A stretch of DNA of 64,000 nt from Solitalea lacus (GTDB lineage Bacteria > Bacteroidota > Bacteroidia > Sphingobacteriales > Sphingobacteriaceae), in the NCBI RefSeq assembly GCF_022014595.1, contig NZ_CP091740.1:4018200-4082199 (forward strand). Reading direction: 5' to 3'. Below the pieces are notes generated by a model, which saw nothing but the letters and a program-made list of their open reading frames with translations, had not been told where the DNA came from and searched no databases. A program made the position numbers and the translations under genes. Position 1 is the stretch's first letter. Every line of letters begins with the position of its first letter. Positions 35,246 through 43,294 of this stretch are shown here, in pieces.

Positions 35246-35437
35246 TTAAGCTTGTGCAGTATTCTCAACAATCAGTTTACCACGGTAGTATAAGTTACCG
35301 TCAACTGTGTAAGCGCGGTGAGGCAAGTGTACAGCACCGGTAGTTTTACATACGAACAACGGAGTAGCCGATGCTTTGTAGTGAGTTCTACGCTTATCTC
35401 TTCTCGACTTCGAAAATTTACGCTTAGGATTTGGCAT
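35246..35437 (-). CDS. rpmF: 50S ribosomal protein L32
   Basis: This 63-residue ribosomal protein begins MPNPKRKFSKSRRDKRRTHYK and ends with HLPHRAYTVDGNLYYRGKLIV. Only one cysteine (C29) is present, so it is the zinc-independent form. It lies between the DUF177 gene and plsX, the usual place. Confidence 0.97.
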   Translation of the reverse strand: MPNPKRKFSKSRRDKRRTHYKASATPLFVCKTTGAVHLPHRAYTVDGNLYYRGKLIVENTAQA

Positions 35438-35473
35438 TTTATTACAATTTTATATATCCAAAAATATTATTTC

Positions 35474-36001
35474 TTAATTATCTCCGAAGTTTTTCAAAGC
35501 ATCCCAACGAGGGTCAGTAGGCTTATCTTCACTTCTTTCTTCGTCAGTGCGAAGCTTATTTAATTTATCAAGCATTGTTTGGTCACAGAAGCTCTGCTTT
35601 CCATCACATGCTGTGATAATTGGCACTTGCAAATTAATGTACTCATAAATTAACGGAGCAACGTCGAACTCATACGAGCTTCTACCAATCACTATCACCT
35701 CTCCGCTATCATCAAAATCCGAATCAGACAATTTCACAATTTGCTGCTCGCGTACATTCACATTTTGAGGATATGGCGCCAGGCAACGATCACACATAAC
35801 CTCAATGGTACCTTCAAGATGAAAGTCAAGAACAAACAAATTTTCTTGTTTATTGAATGTTAAATACACTTTAACATCTCCTTCTTTCACCAAAGAATAC
35901 TCATACTCATCGAAAAACTTTTTGTTGATAACATATTCAAATTGGTTATCACCAAAATTTAAGCCAACAAAAGGAATAATATACTCTTTATCCGGTTTCA
36001 A
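35474..36001 (-). CDS. DUF177 (YceD-like) protein
   Basis: YceD-like proteins are linked to 23S rRNA accumulation and nearly always precede rpmF. The 175-residue product contains FVLDFHLEGTIEVMCDRCLAPYP, with the paired cysteines of the family, and a C-terminal DPRWDALKNF. The frame stays open to a TTG at 36028, but that codon is part of a -7 box. The TTG at 36001 (MKPDKEYIIPFVGL) agrees with homologues and leaves a leader of about 20 bases. It is the first gene of the fatty-acid operon. Confidence 0.88.
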   Translation of the reverse strand: MKPDKEYIIPFVGLNFGDNQFEYVINKKFFDEYEYSLVKEGDVKVYLTFNKQENLFVLDFHLEGTIEVMCDRCLAPYPQNVNVREQQIVKLSDSDFDDSGEVIVIGRSSYEFDVAPLIYEYINLQVPIITACDGKQSFCDQTMLDKLNKLRTDEERSEDKPTDPRWDALKNFGDN

Positions 36002-36025
36002 TGTACGTACCTGTAAATTAGCCCG

Positions 36026-36033
36026 CAAAAGTA
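36026..36033 (-). promoter_or_regulatory. -7 box (TACTTTTG) of the DUF177-rpmF-plsX operon
   Basis: Exact TAnnTTTG on the minus strand, 24 bases before the TTG start at 36001. It argues against the longer upstream start. Confidence 0.55.
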
Positions 36034-36175
36034 GGTATTATAAATTAAATATGAAAGAAGAATTTAGAAATGAAATTGGAAACTTCAACACAACCAGCTC
36101 AATAGCCTTTTTTGGGCTTTAAATGAACTGAATCACTAATCTTCTCAATTTAACCAATTAAATTCAAACACGAGA

Positions 36176-37255
36176 TTATTTATAAATTTCAACTACAATT
36201 TGTCCATCCTTCTTTACATACCCCCTGTACATGCCGGCAGTATTAAATGGCATAGCAATGTTGCCTTTTCTGTCAATAGCAATTAATCCCCCATCGCCTC
36301 CAAGGGCCGGCACCTTTTTCATCACTACTTCTTCGGCAGCATCTTTTAAATTTAGCCCCTTATACTCCACCAAAGCGGCAACATCATGTGCTACTACATT
36401 ACGGATAAAAAACTCTCCCCATCCGGTGCATGAGACTGCGCAGCTATTATTATTGGCGTAGGTACCTGCTCCAATGATCGGAGCATCTCCTACCCTGCCA
36501 AAACGTTTATTGGTCATCCCTCCTGTTGAAGTAGCTGCTGCCAAATTACCATGAATATCAAGCGCACATGCCCCAACCGTTCCGTATTTATAATCATGAT
36601 TTTCAGGCTGTTTCAGGAATGAATGACTTTTAATTGAATCAGTATGATCTAGCTGAATTTTATCTTTCTCCTTAGCATTTTGTAACTGCTCCCAACGTTC
36701 TTTCGTGTAAAAATAAGATGGATCAACAATATTAAGTCCCTGTTCTTTGGCGAATTTCTCTGCTCCGGCCCCTATCATCATTACGTGAGGCGATTTTAAC
36801 ATAACAGTTTTTGCTGCTATAATAGGATTTTTAATAGTTGTTACCGAAGCAACTGAACCTGCCATCAGGCTTTTACCGTCCATAATAGCTGCATCCATTT
36901 CATTTTTTCCTTCATTGGTAAATACCGACCCTTTTCCGGCATTAAACAAGGGAGAATCTTCCATTACTATAACTGCTGCCTCTACAGCATCCAAACTATT
37001 ACCGCCTTTTTTTAAAATATCATAACCGGCTTGTAAGGCCTGTGTAAGCGCAGCTTTATATGCAGCCTCCTTTTTGGACGTCATCCTTTCCTTTAAAATA
37101 GTACCGGCTCCGCCATGAATTACCAAAGCGTAATTTCCTGTATCGATAGTTGTTTCGGAGGATCTCATTTCTTTATTGTAACCTTTGTTGGTACAAGAAA
37201 AAATAACAATAAAAACGAACGCAAACAAAAGAGTGGAAAGCAATATACTCCGCAT
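36176..37255 (-). CDS. Isoaspartyl peptidase / plant-type L-asparaginase (lipoprotein)
   Basis: This 359-residue Ntn hydrolase hydrolyses isoaspartyl peptides and asparagine after self-cleavage. An N-terminal lipoprotein signal ends VIFSC (Cys21), so it is membrane-anchored, probably facing the periplasm. LVIHGGAGTI and NSLDAVEAAVIVMEDSPLFNAGKGSVF form the alpha-chain core. The autocleavage site lies before Thr226 in YGTVGACALD, followed by STGGMTNKRFGRVGDAPIIGAGTYAN. All expected catalytic elements are seen. It stands upstream of the DUF177 operon. Confidence 0.95.
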   Translation of the reverse strand: MRSILLSTLLFAFVFIVIFSCTNKGYNKEMRSSETTIDTGNYALVIHGGAGTILKERMTSKKEAAYKAALTQALQAGYDILKKGGNSLDAVEAAVIVMEDSPLFNAGKGSVFTNEGKNEMDAAIMDGKSLMAGSVASVTTIKNPIIAAKTVMLKSPHVMMIGAGAEKFAKEQGLNIVDPSYFYTKERWEQLQNAKEKDKIQLDHTDSIKSHSFLKQPENHDYKYGTVGACALDIHGNLAAATSTGGMTNKRFGRVGDAPIIGAGTYANNNSCAVSCTGWGEFFIRNVVAHDVAALVEYKGLNLKDAAEEVVMKKVPALGGDGGLIAIDRKGNIAMPFNTAGMYRGYVKKDGQIVVEIYK

Positions 37256-37312
37256 AAATTATTGATCTATTTCAGCGTTACCAAAGTAGCAGAATTTTCG
37301 GCAAAATCATTG

Positions 37313-37320
37313 TATGTTTG
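37313..37320 (+). promoter_or_regulatory. -7 box (TATGTTTG) of the Nudix-chromate operon
   Basis: Exact TAnnTTTG, 26 bases before the ATG at 37347; no clear -33 TTG. Confidence 0.45.
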
Positions 37321-37346
37321 ATAACATTTAACTCCTTATTTAAATT

Positions 37347-37901
37347 ATGTCAACAGACTTACATTGGCAGAAAGTGTCATCCGAATACATATTAAATGAT
37401 CAATGGGCTACCCTACGAGTGGATTCATGTCGTATGCCCAATGGGAAAATTATTGAACCTTATTATGTTTTGGAATATTCAGATTGGGTAAATGCCGTTG
37501 CTCTAACTGAGGACAATGAGGTGATAATGGTACATCAATACAGGCATGGCGCCGAACAGACCATGCTAGAAATTGTTGGTGGTGTTATTGATCCGACCGA
37601 CAACTCACCGGAGGATACAATCAAAAGAGAATTATTGGAGGAAACCGGTTATGAATTTGATAAAGTGGAGCAGGTTGCTGTTTTATACCCCAATCCATCA
37701 ACGTCCTCCAATAAGGTTTATAGTTTCTTAGCCACTGGTGGCAGAAAAGTGAGCGAACAACAGCTGGATCATTCTGAAGATATTTTGGTGGAATTAATTT
37801 CTATCAATGAGTTAAAAACACTGGTTATGGAAAACAAAATTCCTCAAGCCATGCACACTTCATCCATATTTTATTCCCTGATTAAAATGGGAATGTTATA
37901 G
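37347..37901 (+). CDS. Nudix hydrolase, ADP-ribose pyrophosphatase-like
   Basis: This 184-residue protein has the ADPRase layout: EYSDWVNAVALTEDNEVIMVHQYRHGAEQTMLEIVGGVID, then the Nudix helix RELLEETGYEF, then VAVLYPNPSTSSNKVYSFLATGG. The Nudix box (G-x5-E-x7-REUxEExGU) keeps RELLEETG, but the earlier glutamate position reads asparagine (DNSPEDTIKREL), which may shift metal binding. Eighteen bases separate it from the ChrB-AraC gene, so the two are probably co-transcribed. The substrate is inferred only from family. Confidence 0.85.
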   Translation: MSTDLHWQKVSSEYILNDQWATLRVDSCRMPNGKIIEPYYVLEYSDWVNAVALTEDNEVIMVHQYRHGAEQTMLEIVGGVIDPTDNSPEDTIKRELLEETGYEFDKVEQVAVLYPNPSTSSNKVYSFLATGGRKVSEQQLDHSEDILVELISINELKTLVMENKIPQAMHTSSIFYSLIKMGML

Positions 37902-37919
37902 TAGAATGTTGAATAAAGA

Positions 37920-38765
37920 ATGAAATGGATCACCCGTGAACGACCCAAAATTGATCGATTAGCCTGTCCTTGGTTAATTAAACGCTTTATTGATAAAGAA
38001 GCGGAAATTATTTACGTACCCTTTGACCAAGTAAAGAAACAGGCGGAATTACAGAAAGCCATTCCCTTCGACGTTCCAGAAGTTGAATTTACACATTACG
38101 GAGAAAACTGTAGCTTCGATTATTTCGTAGAAAAATACGAAATCGACGATCCAGCCATCCATACCATGGCATTAATTATCCGGGGAGCTGACACCGACCG
38201 GCATAACCTATCTCAACAATCAGCCGGACTCTGGGCCATTTCAGCAGGCTTGGCCCATAATATTTCTAATGATCAGGAGCTGCTTCAACAAGGACTGATA
38301 ATTTACGATGCATTGTACAGCTGGGCAAGTTACCTTCAGAAAGAGAAACATACTCAAAATCCTTTTGAACAGCTTCTTCTGCAAGCATTGAATGCCTACC
38401 TTAATGAAAAGAAAGAGACAAAGAAACGTACTCCAAAATGGGCAAAAGAATTAAAAAACATCATTCAGGATCAAATTGACACTCAACTAAGCCTTAGTCT
38501 AAAAGGCTTATCTAAAGATCTAAATGTAAACCCATCATACCTATCGCGCGAATTCTCGAAGTATTTTGATGATCTATCATTTGGTGAATACATTCGTAAG
38601 CTTCGCATCGAAAAAGCGATTCAATTGTTGCAATCACCTGTTTACTCGTTAACAGAAATTGCATATCTAACGGGCTTTTCAGACCAAAGTCACTTTACAC
38701 GCATCTTTAAGAAACACATAGGACAAAGCCCCTCAGCGTTCAGAAAAAATTTGTTCAAAAAGTAA
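37920..38765 (+). CDS. Fusion of ChrB chromate-resistance domain with AraC-type HTH
   Basis: The 281-residue protein joins two modules. Residues 1 to about 140 are a ChrB C-terminal-type domain (MKWITRERPKIDRLACPWLI, DYFVEKYEI, LIIRGADTDRHNLSQQSAGLWAISAGLAH). Residues about 180-281 are an AraC DNA-binding domain with two helix-turn-helix units (SLKGLSKDLNVNPSYLSREFSKYF, SLTEIAYLTGFSDQSHFTRIFKKHIGQSPSAFR). The ChrB part is paralogous to the stand-alone chrB gene just downstream. It is likely a chromate-responsive activator of the chrB-chrA genes. ChrB in Proteobacteria is itself a chromate sensor; the AraC fusion is the unusual point. Confidence 0.88.
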   Translation: MKWITRERPKIDRLACPWLIKRFIDKEAEIIYVPFDQVKKQAELQKAIPFDVPEVEFTHYGENCSFDYFVEKYEIDDPAIHTMALIIRGADTDRHNLSQQSAGLWAISAGLAHNISNDQELLQQGLIIYDALYSWASYLQKEKHTQNPFEQLLLQALNAYLNEKKETKKRTPKWAKELKNIIQDQIDTQLSLSLKGLSKDLNVNPSYLSREFSKYFDDLSFGEYIRKLRIEKAIQLLQSPVYSLTEIAYLTGFSDQSHFTRIFKKHIGQSPSAFRKNLFKK

Positions 38766-38771
38766 TTTATG

Positions 38772-38827
38772 TACAAATAGGTCATTTCTATTCTATTTCA
38801 AAAGCATCAACTCTACCAAATTTGTAG
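38772..38827. promoter_or_regulatory. Possible regulator binding sites before chrB
   Basis: TACAAAT (38772-38778) is inverted as ATTTGTA (38820-38826), and the second copy sits in a near-palindrome, CTACCAAATTTGTAG (38813-38827). They lie in the 78-base gap between the ChrB-AraC gene and chrB. Binding by that regulator is a guess. Confidence 0.3.
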
Positions 38828-38843
38828 TCTAAGTTTTAATAAA

Positions 38844-39296
38844 ATGAAATGGATAACGCGTGAACGACCCAAAATTGACCGAATTGCTTGCCCATGGCTA
38901 ATTAGGAACTTTGTTGATATGGATGCGGAATTTATTTACGTACCGAAAGAGCAAGTTTTTGAGAAGGCAAAAGAGCTTCAGGCTATTCCATATGACATTC
39001 CCGGTGCTGAATACTCACACGAAGGCGAATTCTGCACATTCGACTACATTATCAAAAAACATCAATTAACCGATCCGTCCTTACTCCAATTGGCTATAAT
39101 TGTCAGAGGGGCAGATACTGACCGGTTTGATATAGCCCCACAAGCTGCCGGGTTATGGGCAATCTCTGCAGGGCTCTCCTATAATTTTCAGGACGACCAT
39201 CAGATGCTTCAGATTGGCTTAAAAATTTACGACGCTCTTTACGCCTGGGCAAAATTTGCACAAGGAGAAAAACACATATGGAACCCTCTGTTATAA
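38844..39296 (+). CDS. chrB: ChrB-domain chromate resistance protein
   Basis: This 150-residue protein is the free-standing version of the N-terminal domain of the upstream fusion: MKWITRERPKIDRIACPWLI, then CTFDYIIKKHQL, then IVRGADTDRFDIAPQAAGLWAISAGLSYNF. The two share most residues over this span and must be duplicates. It lacks any DNA-binding part. ChrB-domain proteins support chromate resistance as sensors or by an ill-defined enzymatic role. Its 3' end overlaps chrA by 19 bases, so the two are translationally linked. Confidence 0.85.
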   Translation: MKWITRERPKIDRIACPWLIRNFVDMDAEFIYVPKEQVFEKAKELQAIPYDIPGAEYSHEGEFCTFDYIIKKHQLTDPSLLQLAIIVRGADTDRFDIAPQAAGLWAISAGLSYNFQDDHQMLQIGLKIYDALYAWAKFAQGEKHIWNPLL

Positions 39297-40456
39297 CAAA
39301 ACAACCCGCCTACTCATTATTTGACCTCGTTCGCTATTTCTTAAGATTAGGCACTACCGGATTTGGAGGCCCCATTGCTTTGGTTGGCTACATGCACCGT
39401 GATTTGGTAGAAAAACGGCAATGGATCACCGAAGATGACTACAAAGAGGGGCTGGCATTAGCTCAACTGGCTCCCGGTCCTTTGGCAGCTCAATTAGGAA
39501 TCTATATTGGGTTTGTGCATTACGGCGTTTTAGGGGCCACCATTGCCGGACTAGCTTTTGTAATCCCTTCTTTCATTATGGTTGTGTTATTAGGCATAGC
39601 TTACAAACTTTACGGTGGACTGGCATGGATGCAAGCGGTTTTCTATGGAGTAGGCTCAGCAGTTATAGGCATCATAGCCATCAGCGCTTATAAATTAACT
39701 AAAAAATCAGTTGGTAAAGCCGCTTCGGCAAAAAAGAACTGGCTTTTATGGTTTTTTTATCTTTCAACAGCATTAATTACTATCCTGACTGAAAGAGAAG
39801 AAGTATTGCTTTTCATATCGGCAGGAATGATTTACATGATTGTTAAAGCGCCTCCACTTTGGCTCCGAAAACCGGGAACAGCTTCTTCTTTTTTATTGAT
39901 CAGCAGTACACTAGGCCAACCTGAATCAAGTATACTGATCAAAATTGCATGGTTTTTCACAAAGGCAGGGGCATTCGTATTCGGAAGCGGATTGGCTATT
40001 GTTCCTTTTTTACACAGCGGTGTGGTTAATGAGTATGGCTGGCTTACTGAGCAACAATTTATTGATGCTGTGGCCGTTGCAATGATTACCCCTGGGCCGG
40101 TGGTAATTACGGTTGGATTTATTGGTTATTTAGTTGCGGGCCTTCAAGGGGCATGCATAGCAGCTTTAGCCACATTTTTGCCTTGTTATTTGTTTACCAT
40201 TATCCCTGCACCTTATTTTAAAAAGATAGCCGCCAATAAAAGCATTAAAGCTTTTGTTGATGGAATCACAGCCGCCGTAGTTGGAGCTTTAGCTGGCGCT
40301 GTTGTGGTAATTGCATTGAGAACTCTTATCGATATTCCTACCGTTTTAATAGCAGGGATATCTATTCTAACCTTATTATATATTAAGAAAATTCAAGAAC
40401 CGATGATCATTGCTGCTGCCGCTGCAGTTGGGCTTATCTTAAAACTCTTAATTTAA
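39278..40456 (+). CDS. chrA: Chromate transporter ChrA (two-domain CHR family)
   Basis: ChrA exports chromate from the cytoplasm, giving resistance. The 392-residue protein is the long form, with two homologous CHR halves. The first has FLRLGTTGFGGPIALVGYMHRDLVEKRQWI and APGPLAAQLGIYIGFV. The second has FTKAGAFVFGSGLAIVPFLHSGVVNEYGWL and ITPGPVVITVGFIGYLVAG. About 10-12 membrane helices are expected. An AAGGAG sequence about 10 bases before ATG 39278, inside the chrB gene, is an unusually good ribosome-binding site for this phylum. It converges with rdgB, only 12 bases away. Confidence 0.93.
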   Translation: MEPSVITKQPAYSLFDLVRYFLRLGTTGFGGPIALVGYMHRDLVEKRQWITEDDYKEGLALAQLAPGPLAAQLGIYIGFVHYGVLGATIAGLAFVIPSFIMVVLLGIAYKLYGGLAWMQAVFYGVGSAVIGIIAISAYKLTKKSVGKAASAKKNWLLWFFYLSTALITILTEREEVLLFISAGMIYMIVKAPPLWLRKPGTASSFLLISSTLGQPESSILIKIAWFFTKAGAFVFGSGLAIVPFLHSGVVNEYGWLTEQQFIDAVAVAMITPGPVVITVGFIGYLVAGLQGACIAALATFLPCYLFTIIPAPYFKKIAANKSIKAFVDGITAAVVGALAGAVVVIALRTLIDIPTVLIAGISILTLLYIKKIQEPMIIAAAAAVGLILKLLI

Positions 40457-40468
40457 AAATGGATGACC

Positions 40469-41047
40469 TTACAAATTATTTAAGAACTCCACTAATTTAG
40501 CAACAGCCCGCCCACGGTGACTGATGGCATTTTTTTCTTCCATGGTCATCTCAGCAAAGGTAACATCATATCCATCGGGTTGAAAAATGGGGTCATAACC
40601 AAAACCATCTGTTCCAGAGCGGGCATTTCTAATTGTACCTTCTACTGTTCCTTCAAAAAGATGTTCTTTACCATTTATCACTAATGAAATAACTGCTTTA
40701 AAGCGCGCAGTACGGTTGGCGGCATTCCCAAGCTTTTCTAACACTATATCGATATTCTTATCATGGTCGCGTGAACCCGAGTAACGTGCTGAATACACTC
40801 CAGGTTCGCCGTTTAGCGCATCTACTTCCAGTCCGCTGTCATCTCCAAAACAATTCAATTGAAAATTATCATATACATACCACGACTTTTGTCCGGCATT
40901 CTCAGCAAAGGTATTGCCTGTTTCAGGAATATCTGCATCGCAGCCAATTTGATCAAGTGTAAATAATTCAAAAGCGCCATCGAGCATAGCACTTACTTCT
41001 TCTACCTTATGAGCATTATTGGTAGCAAAAACCAGTTTATTTAACAT
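40469..41047 (-). CDS. rdgB: XTP/dITP diphosphatase (RdgB/HAM1 family)
   Basis: This house-cleaning enzyme hydrolyses non-canonical purine triphosphates to stop their use in DNA. The 192-residue product has KLVFATNNAHKVEEVSAML, DDSGLEVDALNGEPGVYSARYSG and FGYDPIFQPDGYDVTFAEM...NAISHRGRA, all family hallmarks. Its start overlaps the end of the upstream gene of unknown function by 11 bases, so the two share an operon. Confidence 0.96.
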   Translation of the reverse strand: MLNKLVFATNNAHKVEEVSAMLDGAFELFTLDQIGCDADIPETGNTFAENAGQKSWYVYDNFQLNCFGDDSGLEVDALNGEPGVYSARYSGSRDHDKNIDIVLEKLGNAANRTARFKAVISLVINGKEHLFEGTVEGTIRNARSGTDGFGYDPIFQPDGYDVTFAEMTMEEKNAISHRGRAVAKLVEFLNNL

Positions 41048-41618
41048 TAAAAAGCAATTTTAAGGCATTCCACAACACCATCTTCTTATTCTTATCAGCT
41101 TCAATTATAGCTAAAGAATCTGGAGTTCTCATAATTGAAACTCCATTAAAAGCAGTGGTTGCAAAATCTTGAATATTTAAATTTTTGAAGATTGGAGCAG
41201 TTGGTGCTAAATCAAAAGCTATGATCTTATTACAGCTGAAGTAATCTTTCAGCATCTGCAGATCAGCCGAGGCAAAATGAGCATAGTTTAATATGGCAAC
41301 ATCCTCTAATCCCAATTTTAAAGCACCAATTATTTTGAGCAAAAACTCTTTGTCTTTATCTGGAATATGTTTTGAATTAGGATATTTTACCAATACCAAA
41401 ATATATTTATTGTTTTCACCTAAGTAATCAAATGCTCCGGAACTATTTAGACTTGCTGTAGGCAAAGCATCTGCACTACCCTCCTGCAAAACCGACACAA
41501 CCTCCTGATTACCAGAAAACAAAACCTTTTCAGCCCCCCATTCATCAACTTTATAAATTGTTTCAGTAAGCAACGTTGCCAGCATTATTGCATCCTGGTG
41601 AGTTTGCAGATTTTCCAT
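41037..41618 (-). CDS. Protein of unknown function (rdgB operon)
   Basis: The 193-residue soluble protein was not recognised. It begins MENLQTHQDAIMLATLLTETIYKVDEW and contains a hydrophobic stretch KYILVLVKYP. No signal peptide, membrane helix, metal motif or nucleotide-binding loop is seen. A mix of alpha and beta segments suggests a small alpha/beta domain. It overlaps rdgB by 11 bases, so it is co-translated with it. A -7 box ends 4 bases before its ATG. Possibly a Bacteroidota-specific protein with a DNA or nucleotide role through its neighbour, but that is only inference by position. Confidence 0.75.
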   Translation of the reverse strand: MENLQTHQDAIMLATLLTETIYKVDEWGAEKVLFSGNQEVVSVLQEGSADALPTASLNSSGAFDYLGENNKYILVLVKYPNSKHIPDKDKEFLLKIIGALKLGLEDVAILNYAHFASADLQMLKDYFSCNKIIAFDLAPTAPIFKNLNIQDFATTAFNGVSIMRTPDSLAIIEADKNKKMVLWNALKLLFNVK

Positions 41619-41622
41619 GGTT

Positions 41623-41630
41623 CAAAAATA
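41623..41630 (-). promoter_or_regulatory. -7 box (TATTTTTG) of the 41037-41618 / rdgB operon
   Basis: Exact TAnnTTTG on the minus strand, ending 4 bases before ATG 41618, so a leaderless mRNA is likely. Confidence 0.5.
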
Positions 41631-41690
41631 CATTTAAAATAAACCTTAAGTACTCTCAAAAACAATTTATTCACAACTAAAATAAAAATG

Positions 41691-41698
41691 TATTTTTG
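41691..41698 (+). promoter_or_regulatory. -7 box (TATTTTTG) of the SurA-like gene
   Basis: Exact TAnnTTTG, 53 bases before the ATG at 41752; divergent from the previous promoter. Confidence 0.45.
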
Positions 41699-41751
41699 GC
41701 AGTTATCTAAAAAAGTTAAAACCCGCCCCTTAACTGGGTCGAAGATTACAG

Positions 41752-43137
41752 ATGAAGAAACTTTTAATATTTGGCTTATTGATAGCCGGCGCATTCGGGG
41801 CATTTGCTCAAAAAAAGTCAATTGATAAAGTTGTTGGTGTTGTAGGCGACAAAATCATTCTACAGTCAGACGTAGAATCACAATACTTGGAGTATTTGCG
41901 CCAACAAAATCCGCCTAATGAAAAAGTAAAGTGCACTATTTTAAATGAACTTTTACTTCAAAAGCTTTTATTAAACCAAGCTCAGCTTGACAGTTTAATA
42001 GTTGACGAGGCACAGGTTGAACAAACTATAGACCAGCGTATACAATATTTTACCCAACAAGTGGGAGGTTCTATAGAAAAACTGGAAAAAGAATTATTAG
42101 GCAAATCCATTCTTCAGTTTAAAGAAGACATTCGCCCTTTGATTCGTGAACAGTTACTGGCACGTCAGATGCAAGGAAAGGTTGCTGAAGGAACAACAAT
42201 TTCTCCCGCTGAAGTAAAAGCTTTTTACGATAGAATTCCATTGGACAGCTTACCACTGTATGGTACCGAAATTGAAATCGGTCAATTAGTAAAGTACCCC
42301 TCTTACAGTAAAGAGCAAAAAGATTTAGCTCGGGCTAAACTGGAAGCTTTACGTGCCCGTGTACGTGCAGGAGAAGACTTTGGAACATTAGCTGCATTGT
42401 ATTCACAAGATCCAGGTTCTGCCAGCCAAAATGGAGAAATCGGCTATTTTAGTCGCGGTATGATGGTGACGCCTTTTGAGGCTGTTGCCTTTAAGTTAAA
42501 ACCGGGTGAAGTTTCGCCAATTGTAGAAACTAAATTTGGCTATCATATTTTGCAATCTATAGATCGCAGAGGAGATCAAGTGAATGTTCGTCACATCTTA
42601 ATTAAGCCGGAGTTTGGTTCAAAAGAACTTACAAAGGCACGTACAGATCTGGATAGTGCCGTTTATAACATTAAAAATAACAAAATCAATTTTGCCGAGG
42701 CAGCGGTTATTTATTCGGATGATGTGGAAACCCGCTCTAATGGAGGTATGCTACGCAATCCAGAAAGTCAGCGTTCTAATTCAATTCCACTTGAACTATT
42801 AGGACAAATGGACAGCGCTCTACCTGCAATGCTGGATAGCATGAAGGTTGGAGATTTTAGTAAGGTAGCGGCTTATGCTAATCCAAGAGAAGGTAAACAA
42901 GGCTTTAGAGTAATCTACTTTAAATCGCAATCTGAACCTCATCGCGCCAACTTAAATTTGGATTATTCAAGAATACAAGATGCGGCCTTGCAGGAAAAAC
43001 AGCGTAAGAAATTTGAGCAATGGGTTGCCAAAAAACGTGCTGAGAAATACATACGCATCGCTACTGAGTATTCTAGTTGTCCGGAAATACAACCATGGAT
43101 CAAAAAAGACGCTCCAAAGCCAAAGGCCTCTAAATAA
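41752..43137 (+). CDS. SurA-like periplasmic peptidyl-prolyl isomerase/chaperone
   Basis: This 461-residue exported chaperone probably helps fold outer-membrane proteins. The signal peptide is 1-20 (AFGAFAQ). It has a SurA N-terminal domain (VVGVVGDKIILQSDVESQYLEYL, LLQKLLLNQAQLDSLIVDEAQVEQTIDQRIQYF) and two parvulin domains (about 180-280: ARVRAGEDFGTLAALYSQDPGSASQNGEIGYFSRG; and about 285-400: VRHILIKPEFGSKE). Gene context (OstA-like protein downstream at 44.8 kb) fits envelope biogenesis. It has its own -7 box and a strong terminator. Confidence 0.9.
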   Translation: MKKLLIFGLLIAGAFGAFAQKKSIDKVVGVVGDKIILQSDVESQYLEYLRQQNPPNEKVKCTILNELLLQKLLLNQAQLDSLIVDEAQVEQTIDQRIQYFTQQVGGSIEKLEKELLGKSILQFKEDIRPLIREQLLARQMQGKVAEGTTISPAEVKAFYDRIPLDSLPLYGTEIEIGQLVKYPSYSKEQKDLARAKLEALRARVRAGEDFGTLAALYSQDPGSASQNGEIGYFSRGMMVTPFEAVAFKLKPGEVSPIVETKFGYHILQSIDRRGDQVNVRHILIKPEFGSKELTKARTDLDSAVYNIKNNKINFAEAAVIYSDDVETRSNGGMLRNPESQRSNSIPLELLGQMDSALPAMLDSMKVGDFSKVAAYANPREGKQGFRVIYFKSQSEPHRANLNLDYSRIQDAALQEKQRKKFEQWVAKKRAEKYIRIATEYSSCPEIQPWIKKDAPKPKASK

Positions 43138-43165
43138 AAAGACCAACAATTTTGTGGAACAATAG

Positions 43166-43200
43166 AAAATCCCGGTTGACCTATCAGCCGGGATTTTTTT
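43166..43200 (+). terminator. Intrinsic terminator after the SurA-like gene
   Basis: AAAATCCCGG (43166-43175) pairs with CCGGGATTTT (43188-43197) and continues into a T-tract. Confidence 0.9.
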
Positions 43201-43294
43201 ATACTGCAAAATAATTATTACTCATCAGTTTGATTTTGTTGTATTCATTGGTATTTGTACATTCAGGGCATAGTAATTTAACAGCACCAAAAGT

